Part shown: positions 8,135 through 14,350 of the stretch, piece after piece
Layout: each line of letters begins with the position of its first letter
Numbering within the stretch: the first letter of the stretch is position 1
Source of the DNA: an uncultured Hungatella sp.
GTDB lineage: Bacteria > Bacillota > Clostridia > Lachnospirales > Lachnospiraceae
Assembly (NCBI GenBank): GCA_910588505.1
Contig: CAJUPQ010000046.1
Coordinates: 1-27,336, forward strand
Reading direction: 5' to 3'
DNA: 27,336 nucleotides
Position numbers and translations under genes: made by a program
Notes under the pieces: model-generated
Databases searched by the model: none
Told to the model about the DNA's origin: nothing
Seen by the model: only the letters and a program-made list of their open reading frames with translations

Positions 8135-9046
8135 CTATTGAAGAAAAAACGCCAGCAGTGTAAAGACTGCCATGGACATGAGGCCGTGGAGCAGCTTCCA
8201 AAGTACATAGTGGCTCAGGGACAGCCGGCTGTCTGCAAGGACGCTTTTAGTCTGGAACAGGCCGCAGATGCCTCCAAAGACCACGATAAAACACAGGGGC
8301 AGCCCCTGGGAAAGCCCAAAAAAGGTGTGGGTCACAGCCTGTATGCCTGTGGTGATCTCCACCACGCCAAGGAGCAGGGCCTGGATTCTGGGGGAGAGGA
8401 AGGCAAGCTGGCCGATAAACCGGGCCAGAATGGAAAACAGCATGATGTAGCCTCCGATCTTTACCATGACTTCAAAGGAATCCATCATGGATTCATCGAA
8501 GGAATGGCAGGGCTGTGTTTTTTGTACCATAAACCGGGACGAGACATGGACCCGGTACAGGGAACGGGACAAAAAGGCCACAGCGATCACAGGCAGATAG
8601 ATGGATGTCAGTAGCAGGGCCGGGGGGATGGCAGGGTCCATGAGGGAGGCCGTGTACCCTAAGAGGAACATCGGGCTTGGGTGGTTGCTGATGGACAGAA
8701 GGTAGCGTCCTTCGCTGGGTGAGAGTTTTCCCTGGCTGACAAATTCGCTGCAGGTTTTGGCTCCCATGGGGTAGCCGCAGAGCAGGCCGGACAGGAATAC
8801 ATAGCAGCCGTTTTCGGACAGACAGAATAATTTTCCAAGGATCGGTCGCAGAGGCGCGGTTATGAGCCGGATGCCGCCTAAGGATACGATCACATTGGAA
8901 CAGATCATAAAGGGGAGCAGGGTGGGAAGTACAGTCTGATACCACAAAAGCAGTCCGTTTCTGGCTCCCTCCAGAGATAAGGACGGGTGGGTCAGCAAAA
9001 GTAATAAAACCATGATAGCCGCTGCGGGCGGGAAGGATTTTTTCAT
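8135..9046 (-). CDS. ylbJ: YlbJ-like sporulation integral membrane protein (nucleoside-recognition/Gate fold)
   Basis: A protein of about 303 residues with roughly eight hydrophobic segments, starting with an N-terminal helix (AAAIMVLLLLL). The diagnostic block is GLLCGYPMGAKTCSEFVSQG followed by SPSEGRYLLSISNHPSPMF, the Gate-domain signature shared with B. subtilis YlbJ and SpoIIM/SpmA-type proteins. It is shorter than Bacillus YlbJ (about 400). In Bacillus ylbJ is needed for spore cortex formation and lies directly after rsmD-coaD in the same direction; here it follows the same genes but on the opposite strand. ATG 9046 is chosen, though GTG 9052 in frame is equally possible; neither has a strong ribosome binding site. 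It is divergent from the M23 peptidase gene with only about 50 bases between them. Confidence 0.8.
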   Translation of the reverse strand: MKKSFPPAAAIMVLLLLLTHPSLSLEGARNGLLLWYQTVLPTLLPFMICSNVIVSLGGIRLITAPLRPILGKLFCLSENGCYVFLSGLLCGYPMGAKTCSEFVSQGKLSPSEGRYLLSISNHPSPMFLLGYTASLMDPAIPPALLLTSIYLPVIAVAFLSRSLYRVHVSSRFMVQKTQPCHSFDESMMDSFEVMVKIGGYIMLFSILARFIGQLAFLSPRIQALLLGVVEITTGIQAVTHTFFGLSQGLPLCFIVVFGGICGLFQTKSVLADSRLSLSHYVLWKLLHGLMSMAVFTLLAFFLQ

Positions 9047-9098
9047 GATCACCGGAATATGATGTTTTGTACACTATATGAGAGAGGGAGAAGAGGAT

Positions 9099-9908
9099 AT
9101 GCAGATGGTTTTGCTGATCCTTCTGGCAGCCTTTCAGGTGATCATGACCGGGTATCTTGTGGAGAACCCGGATTTTTACCAGCTGGACGCCTATACCTGG
9201 GAGAGCGACGGGTTTCGGGCCATGAAACTGGGGGAGTATGCAGCTCTCAAAGGGGACCTTGATATAGGAGTCCTGACTTCCATGATGATCGAAGAGGAGT
9301 ATGATCTGACAGGTCTTGGGGAGGAGACCGTTTTTGAGGAGAATCCCGCCATTGAGAGGAGAAGGCCTGCGGAGTACCGGAAACTCCGCCACGCCTATGA
9401 GACGGTGCTGGGGGATCTGCGGTATTTTCCCATACCAAAGAGCAGCAGGCCCGAGACGCCGGATGTGACCTATGAGGACACCTGGATGGATAAAAGGTCC
9501 TATGGCGGTGAGCGGGGGCATGAGGGCTGCGATATCATGGGTATGGAGCGGGGAAGGGGATTTTACCCTGTGATCAGCATGACGGACGGCGTGGTGGAGA
9601 AGGTTGGCTGGCTGGAGCAGGGCGGCTGGCGCGTCGGAGTCCGCGCGCCTTCGGGCCTGTACCTTTACTATGCCCATCTGTATGATTATGCCAGGCAGTG
9701 GCAGGAGGGGGACGCGGTGCGGGCAGGAGAACTGCTGGGATTTATGGGGGATTCCGGGTACTCAGCGGTGGAGGGGACCGTGGGAAATTTTGACGTGCAT
9801 CTCCACCTGGGGATGTACCTGAAAACGGATCATTATGAGGAGCTTAGCGTGGACCCTTACTGGTTGCTGCGGTATCTGGAGGGGAGAAGGCTGGTGTATG
9901 AGTATTAG
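9099..9908 (+). CDS. Membrane-anchored M23 (LytM-type) metallopeptidase
   Basis: A 269-residue protein with an N-terminal hydrophobic anchor or signal (MVLLILLAAFQVIMTGYLV), then a helical linker and a C-terminal M23 domain. Zinc ligands expected of the family are visible: H141 and D145 in GHEGCDIMG, and H234/H236 in DVHLHLG. A Tyr-Ala-His segment (LYYAHLYDY) lies between them. Such enzymes cut peptide cross-links of peptidoglycan outside the membrane. ATG 9099 is preferred over ATG 9078 because GGGAG (9086-9090) is correctly spaced before it and the anchor then begins at the N-terminus. Its divergent pairing with ylbJ suggests a sporulation or cell-wall role, which is inference. A large hairpin element begins at its stop codon. 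Confidence 0.87.
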   Translation: MQMVLLILLAAFQVIMTGYLVENPDFYQLDAYTWESDGFRAMKLGEYAALKGDLDIGVLTSMMIEEEYDLTGLGEETVFEENPAIERRRPAEYRKLRHAYETVLGDLRYFPIPKSSRPETPDVTYEDTWMDKRSYGGERGHEGCDIMGMERGRGFYPVISMTDGVVEKVGWLEQGGWRVGVRAPSGLYLYYAHLYDYARQWQEGDAVRAGELLGFMGDSGYSAVEGTVGNFDVHLHLGMYLKTDHYEELSVDPYWLLRYLEGRRLVYEY

Positions 9909-10064
9909 GAACCGTCGCAAAATAATTTATGCGCTATGCTGGTCTAAATTTCCGGGTGTACCTTGCGGAAATCCTCAATGTACCCCGGTACACCTCCGGT
10001 TTTCGCAAGGCACTCCCGGAGATTTATCCTCAGCAGATCGCCCAAATTATTTTGTGACAGTCCC
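9908..10064. mobile_element. 157-bp inverted-repeat (MITE/REP-like) hairpin element
   Basis: Almost the whole stretch folds on itself. The left arm begins GGAACCGTCGCAAAATAATT and the right arm, read on the minus strand, begins GGGACTGTCACAAAATAATT. The arms (about 78 bases each) stay complementary with scattered mismatches through TTTCCGGGTGTACCTTGCGG down to a tiny loop around GTACCCCGGTAC. No open frame fits. Its first base is the last base of the M23 stop codon, so it may also end that transcript. Size, terminal inverted repeats and lack of coding capacity suggest a non-autonomous element. I believe similar elements occur repeatedly in Lachnospiraceae genomes, from memory. Confidence 0.75.
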
Positions 10065-10090
10065 TTAACGGAATGTGGACATAAAACCGG

Positions 10091-10479
10091 TTGAGATACC
10101 TGGAAAAACCGTGTATATATAGAAGCGGAGACAAGTATTACCATGTGGAGTGTCAAAGCAGCCCGGATGGGGCCAGAGCGCAGTACAGGATTCCGGTCAT
10201 AAGGATGCAGGAGTATGGCCTGGATGAGATTTTTATGAAAGGTCTGTTGTGTCTGTTTCCGTATTACATTATGAGGTAGGAGGATTCACTGCATGATATC
10301 AATGAGGATGATGAAAAGTTAGGAAATCTGTTGGCAGAATATCAGGAGATTTACAGCCGCCTGTGGACGTTGGAGCGGGAACGGCAGATAAGTCTTTAGG
10401 ATGTGATTGAGCTGCGAACACTGATAGAACTTCTGGTAAATCATCTTGCAAAAACGGAGCCGAAGATCAGGGAAGGATG
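10091..10479 (+). pseudogene. Decayed Rpn-family (PD-(D/E)XK, transposase-associated) gene
   Basis: One reading frame carries pieces of the Rpn family in the right order: GDKYYHVECQSSPDG (the family's conserved E-x-Q-S core), then YRIPVIRMQEYGLDEIFMKG, then LHDINEDDEKLGNLLAEYQE and DVIELRTLIELLVNHLAKTE. Between SSPDG and RIPVIRMQ a middle portion is missing, and in-frame stops occur at 10277-10279 and about 10397. The N-terminal third is absent too. Rpn proteins are recombination-promoting nucleases. The gene is clearly inactive and lies between a hairpin element and a dispersed repeat. Confidence 0.75.
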
Positions 10480-10482
10480 GTC

Positions 10483-10563
10483 CCACGACAACCCTCGCCC
10501 CCTTTGCTCACTAAACAATACACCAATATGACCAACTTAAAGTTCCGTTTTATCCAGATTAAG
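10483..10563 (+). repeat. Dispersed repeat, copy C
   Basis: The longest-matching copy. It shares CACGACAACC and the CACTAAAC block with copy A (335-410), and the stretch AATATGACCAACTTAAAG with TTCCGTTTTATCCAGATTA with copy B (6102-6153). It follows the last recognisable codons of the decayed Rpn gene directly. Confidence 0.65.
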
Positions 10564-10594
10564 GAAGGGATAAGGGCCTGACAGATTAAGGATT

Positions 10595-10628
10595 AAAGAA
10601 TGCGTCCGGAAAAAGGGGCGCATTCTTT
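10595..10628 (+). terminator. Stem-loop, probable terminator
   Basis: AAAGAATGCG at 10595 pairs with CGCATTCTTT ending at 10628 around a loop of about 14 bases that itself can pair in part. The flanks are A-rich on the left and T-rich on the right, so it could work in both directions. It sits just upstream of the promoter for the rRNA-modification genes and would insulate them from the decayed region. Confidence 0.6.
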
Positions 10629-10658
10629 GTGCCTTTATAAGCTGCCTTTGCCACAGTG

Positions 10659-10687
10659 TTTACAGAAATTTCTTATTATGATAGAAT
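10659..10687 (+). promoter_or_regulatory. SigA-type promoter of the rRNA methyltransferase/pseudouridine synthase operon
   Basis: TTTACA at 10659-10664, a 17-base spacer, and TAGAAT at 10682-10687. The predicted start is near 10694, giving a leader of about 95 bases before the GTG start at 10788. It is located immediately after a stem-loop terminator. Confidence 0.6.
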
Positions 10688-10787
10688 GGACGGCAGATAT
10701 GGCTGTGTCTGGTGGAAACCTGCGGCGGAATGAGTCGGAGCCGGTGAAAAATACAGCAGGTCAAAAAGGGTTCAGGAGGAGGAAAAG

Positions 10788-12359
10788 GTGACAGATTGGC
10801 TTCCAGAGGAGTTTAAGAGGGAGATGGAGGATATGCTGGGCGGGGAGTACGGAGCGTATCTGGAGAGTTTTGGGAGGCCTGTCAGCAGGGGGCTGCGGGT
10901 GAATACGTTGAAGTGGGACCGACTGGAGTGTATGGAAAAGCTGCCCTGTAAAACGGAGCCTGTTCCCTGGATCACCAACGGGCTTTTTTATGAGGATGAA
11001 GTCCGTCTTTCCAGGGACCCTTACTATTTTGCGGGGCTGTATTATCTCCAGGAGCCAAGCGCCATGACGCCTGCGTCCCTGCTGCCTGTGGAGCCTGGGG
11101 ATATGGTCCTGGATCTGTGCGGGGCTCCGGGAGGGAAGAGTACGGAGCTGGGAGCCAGGCTTAAGGGGAGAGGGATGCTTATGGCCAATGATATCAGCAA
11201 TTCCAGGGCAAAGGCTCTGTTAAAGAACCTGGAATTGTTTGGGATATCCAATATGTGCGTGGTTAGCGAGTCGCCAAAGCGGCTTGGCAGCGTATTTCCC
11301 GGATTTTTTGACAAGATCCTGGTGGACGCCCCATGCTCCGGCGAGGGGATGTTCCGCAAAGAGCGGGGGATGGCAAAGGACTGGCAGGAAAAGGGGCCTG
11401 GATTCTACAGCAAAATTCAGCGGGATATTGCCGGAGAAGCGGTGAAGATGCTGAAAGAGGGAGGGTATCTTCTCTATTCTACCTGTACTTTTTCACGTAA
11501 AGAAGATGAGGAGATTGTTCAGTGGATCCTGGATAGCTTTCCGGAGATGGAGCTGGCGCCGATCAAGACTTTTGAGGGCGCGTCCGGGGGGATCGGGCTG
11601 GAGGGATGCATCAGATTGTTTCCCCACAGGATCCGGGGAGAAGGGCATTTTATGGCTTTATTGAGGAAGCGGATGGGGGAAAGTCAGGATGGTAAGAACC
11701 AGAAACCAATGGTGGAAGGCCGGGACGGTAAGATTCTGGAACCGATGAGGGAAGGCCAGGACGGTAAGCTCCTTGAGACGATGAGGAGAAGCCGGGACCG
11801 GGAAGCATTGGATCAAAGAGGGAAAGGCAAAGTGAGAGAAGCGCGGAAGCAGACAGCATCCGTTAAAGCGGCTAAAAGGACCGAAGGCCGGGGCTGCGGG
11901 GACAGAGGGAGACAGCATTTGGCCTGGGAGTCCGGGGTGGAGCCGGGATCGGAGCTGGAGGATTTTCTGAAAGAGACGAAGATTTCATGGGATTATTCCC
12001 GGGTTGTGAAAAAGAATGATACGGTCTACTATCTGCCGGAAGGCTTTGTGGAGGGGACGGGGCTTAGGTTTCTGCGGACAGGCCTGTGGATGGGGACTAT
12101 GAAAAGGGAAAGGTTTGAGCCCAGCCAGGCCATGGCCATGGTTCTTGGAAAGGAGCTATATTCCAACTGCGTGTCCTTTGATAGGGAGGATATCAGGGTA
12201 GAGCGGTATCTGAAAGGGGAGACCGTCAGCCTTGAGGAGGGAGAGGGACCAATTAAGGGATGGTGTCTGGTGTGCGTGGACAGATTTGCCTTGGGATTTG
12301 GAAAGGGGAACGGGATGATGATAAAAAATAAATATTATGCCGGATGGCGGTGGCAGTGA
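10788..12359 (+). CDS. RsmF/RsmB-type rRNA cytosine-C5 methyltransferase (NOL1/NOP2/Sun family)
   Basis: A 523-residue SAM-dependent RNA m5C methyltransferase, likely acting on 16S rRNA. GTG 10788 is preceded by AGGAGGAGG. The N-terminal RNA-binding part (about 1-85) leads into the Rossmann domain with SAM loop LDLCGAPGGKST (about 109-120), motif IV DAPCSGEGMF with Cys183, and motif VI YSTCTF with Cys233; these are the release and nucleophilic cysteines of the family. A C-terminal PUA-like/RsmF-type domain lies at about 395-520. Between them, residues about 298-380 form a basic low-complexity insert that begins with four 12-residue tandem repeats, which explains the length above the usual 450-480. 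The next gene overlaps its stop codon. Exact target cytosine cannot be told from sequence. Confidence 0.9.
   Translation: MTDWLPEEFKREMEDMLGGEYGAYLESFGRPVSRGLRVNTLKWDRLECMEKLPCKTEPVPWITNGLFYEDEVRLSRDPYYFAGLYYLQEPSAMTPASLLPVEPGDMVLDLCGAPGGKSTELGARLKGRGMLMANDISNSRAKALLKNLELFGISNMCVVSESPKRLGSVFPGFFDKILVDAPCSGEGMFRKERGMAKDWQEKGPGFYSKIQRDIAGEAVKMLKEGGYLLYSTCTFSRKEDEEIVQWILDSFPEMELAPIKTFEGASGGIGLEGCIRLFPHRIRGEGHFMALLRKRMGESQDGKNQKPMVEGRDGKILEPMREGQDGKLLETMRRSRDREALDQRGKGKVREARKQTASVKAAKRTEGRGCGDRGRQHLAWESGVEPGSELEDFLKETKISWDYSRVVKKNDTVYYLPEGFVEGTGLRFLRTGLWMGTMKRERFEPSQAMAMVLGKELYSNCVSFDREDIRVERYLKGETVSLEEGEGPIKGWCLVCVDRFALGFGKGNGMMIKNKYYAGWRWQ
11679..11822 (+). repeat. Four in-frame 36-bp tandem repeats inside the methyltransferase gene
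   Basis: Residues 298-345 fall into four 12-residue units: ESQDGKNQKPMV, EGRDGKILEPMR, EGQDGKLLETMR and the more divergent RSRDREALDQRG. The middle two units are the most alike at DNA level. The insert lies in the linker between the catalytic and C-terminal domains, so copy-number change would keep the frame and probably be tolerated. Confidence 0.8.
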
Positions 12360-13159
12360 TGGCCGGGAGCATACGTCTGGACCGGTTTCTGACGGATATG
12401 GGGGCGGGAACCAGGAGCCAGGTAAAGGAGATGGCCAGGCGGGGGCGGATACAGGTTAATGGCACGGCAGTGAAAAAGACAGACGTAAGGATCGAACCGG
12501 ACAGGGATGTTGTGGTTTGCGACGGGCGCAGGGTGGAGTATGTGGGGATGGAGTATTACATGCTCAACAAGCCCCAGGGAGTGGTGTCGGCCACGGAGGA
12601 TAAGCTTCATGAGACGGTGCTGGATGTGCTTCGGAAGCATCCGCCTAAGGAGGCGGACGGGATCCATGAGGAGGAAGACGGCAGAGGCACCTGGGAGCTG
12701 AAAAGGAAGGACCTTTTTCCGGTGGGGCGGCTGGATATTGACACGGAGGGGCTGCTTCTGATCACCAATGACGGGGATCTGGCCCACAGGCTGTTGTCTC
12801 CCAGGCGCCATGTGGACAAGACCTACTTTGCAAAAGTGGAAGGGTATTTGCCCGGGGATGTGAGGGAGCGGTTTGCAGAGGGACTTGCGCTGGGGGACGG
12901 GACCAGGCTTATGGCTGCCAGCCTTGAGATCGGGGATACGTTTTGCGGGGAGGGGCAGGCTGTGGCAACGGATGTGGTCCTGACGATCCGGGAGGGCAAA
13001 TTTCATCAGGTGAAGAGGATGTTTGAGGCTGTGGGATGCAGGGTGGTATTTTTAAAGCGGCTGTCCATTGGAAGTCTTTTGCTGGATGAAAGGTTAAAGC
13101 CCGGGGAGTACCGCAGGCTTACAAAAGAGGAGCTGGACCGGTTGAAAGGCTTGGAGTGA
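12359..13159 (+). CDS. 16S/23S rRNA pseudouridine synthase, RsuA/RluB family
   Basis: A 266-residue enzyme isomerising a specific rRNA uridine. An N-terminal S4 RNA-binding domain (SIRLDRFLTDMGAGTRSQV through GRIQVNG, about residues 4-60) is followed by the RsuA catalytic domain with GRLDIDTEGLLLITNDG; Asp126 is the expected catalytic residue. A charged insertion of about 20 residues precedes that motif (EADGIHEEEDGRG). I take ATG 12359, which overlaps the upstream stop in a TGATG arrangement and gives the usual short N-terminus before the S4 domain; ATG 12344 is in frame and would add five residues. The overlap implies translational coupling with the methyltransferase. Family is certain; RsuA versus RluB specificity is not. 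Confidence 0.9.
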   Translation: MAGSIRLDRFLTDMGAGTRSQVKEMARRGRIQVNGTAVKKTDVRIEPDRDVVVCDGRRVEYVGMEYYMLNKPQGVVSATEDKLHETVLDVLRKHPPKEADGIHEEEDGRGTWELKRKDLFPVGRLDIDTEGLLLITNDGDLAHRLLSPRRHVDKTYFAKVEGYLPGDVRERFAEGLALGDGTRLMAASLEIGDTFCGEGQAVATDVVLTIREGKFHQVKRMFEAVGCRVVFLKRLSIGSLLLDERLKPGEYRRLTKEELDRLKGLE

Positions 13160-13194
13160 GAGATGCAAAGTGAGGGATGCGGAGTGAGAAATGG
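13153..13194 (+). repeat. Three 14-bp tandem repeats at the end of the pseudouridine synthase gene
   Basis: GGAGTGAGAGATGC, AAAGTGAGGGATGC and GGAGTGAGAAATGG follow one another without spacing. The first unit contains the final codons and the TGA stop of the upstream gene. Mismatches are few (about three per unit). The array lies entirely within the 110-base gap before the zinc-ribbon gene apart from its first bases. Confidence 0.6.
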
Positions 13195-13270
13195 TTTGGG
13201 GGATTGTGAGTGACCCGCAAAAGGAGCCCGGAACATGGGGCGGGCGGTTTAAGGAGGGGCGGAGTTTATT

Positions 13271-14251
13271 ATGAAACAGAAGAAGATAAAGGGAAGGCAG
13301 ACCATCTGCGATTTCTGCGGAGGGCAGCTGGAGCAGAGGGACGAGTATACCTGTGTGTGTACCTCCTGCGGGCGGAGCTACTATATTTCCGCCGGCCGCA
13401 CCCACAAGGTGTCGGTTAAGGTGTCTGCGGGGAAGATGATCCTGATCTGCTCGCTGGCAGCCGTCGCGGTGACAGGGGCGGCGGTTGCCGGGTATCAGTA
13501 TTATACGGGACGCCTGGTGCAGTCGGCCAGCCGGTTCTGCGTGGCGTTTCGGGATTTTCTCATGGAGGTCTATGACAAGCCTGTGGCGGAAATCGTGGAA
13601 GAAGATTTAAGGAACATAAAATATCTGAGGATCGAGAAGGATAAGGAGTACAAGTTTACATACGGTTTTGAGGATTACTATGACTACAGGGATGAGGAGG
13701 CATTTCAGGGGACCCTTGGGACCATAGCTGTGGACGCGCCCAGAGATGATTTTTCCCCCAGTAATATTCAGTACTTTACAGGTCTTACCAGGCTGGAGCT
13801 GTACACGGATGTGTGGGAAAATTATGTTCTGCCAGAGGAAAATGTGATCCGGAGCATTACCTGTCTGGATGGTCTGTCCAAATCCGGTACGCCCAGGTTC
13901 TTTACCCGCATAAATCCGGATACTCTGGAGGAAGTGGTTATCATGGAGGCGGAGAATCTGAAGGATTTTTCTTTTATGGAAGATCTGAAAGGCATAAAGA
14001 CGCTGCTGCTCCACAAGGCGGCCATAGGGGACGGGGAGATGTTTGACGGGTTTGACAGGCTGGAGAATTTGATCTTGTATCAGGTGGATCTGGAGGAGGA
14101 GGACGCCGAAGAGGTGGTGGACGGTCTCCTAAAACTTCCGTCCCTTAAGTATTTCCATATGGAGGGGAAGGCGGCCTGGTATATTGAGGATGAGCAGTGG
14201 GAGAAGTGGCAGGAGATTTATGACGGGAAGATCCTTTTGACCAGGGAATAG
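13271..14251 (+). CDS. Membrane-anchored zinc-ribbon protein with a C-terminal LRR-like domain (paralogue 1)
   Basis: A 326-residue protein not assignable to a characterised family. Residues 13-33 make a four-cysteine zinc ribbon (C13-x2-C16 and C30-x2-C33). After a short basic linker, residues about 53-77 are one transmembrane helix (ILICSLAAVAVTGAAVAG). Basic residues before the helix favour the ribbon inside the cell and the rest outside. The outer part has an acidic, Tyr-rich region (FEDYYDYRDEEAFQ), then leucine-rich segments (FTGLTRLELYTDVW; LKGIKTLLLHKA; FDRLENLILYQVDL; LPSLKYFHM) spaced like degenerate LRRs. AAGGAGG precedes the ATG. The next gene has the same order of parts and similar sequence at equivalent places. 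Envelope sensing or adhesion is possible but unproven. Confidence 0.75.
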   Translation: MKQKKIKGRQTICDFCGGQLEQRDEYTCVCTSCGRSYYISAGRTHKVSVKVSAGKMILICSLAAVAVTGAAVAGYQYYTGRLVQSASRFCVAFRDFLMEVYDKPVAEIVEEDLRNIKYLRIEKDKEYKFTYGFEDYYDYRDEEAFQGTLGTIAVDAPRDDFSPSNIQYFTGLTRLELYTDVWENYVLPEENVIRSITCLDGLSKSGTPRFFTRINPDTLEEVVIMEAENLKDFSFMEDLKGIKTLLLHKAAIGDGEMFDGFDRLENLILYQVDLEEEDAEEVVDGLLKLPSLKYFHMEGKAAWYIEDEQWEKWQEIYDGKILLTRE

Positions 14252-14335
14252 GGAAATTTAGACAAATGGGAGAAGTGACAGGCGATTTATGACGGGAAGA
14301 TCCTTCTGATCAGGGAATAGGAAAATTTAGATAAA
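14198..14335 (+). repeat. 69-bp tandem duplication of the 3' end of zinc-ribbon/LRR paralogue 1
   Basis: Bases 14198-14266 (last 17 codons, stop and 15 further bases) are repeated at 14267-14335 with six differences, about 91 percent identity. Because 69 is a multiple of three, the second copy stays in frame, but it lies beyond the stop codon and has itself acquired a TGA in place of a Trp codon (TGG to TGA). Five of the six differences are transitions. It fills most of the gap before the next gene. Confidence 0.9.
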
Positions 14336-14350
14336 GGGGGATAAGGGAAG

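Noticed and set aside
8493..9677. Long minus-strand frame of 394 codons across ylbJ and the M23 gene
   Set aside because: Shadow frame in GC-rich coding DNA; it crosses two genes on opposite strands that have clear family motifs, and its His/Pro/Arg-rich product has none.
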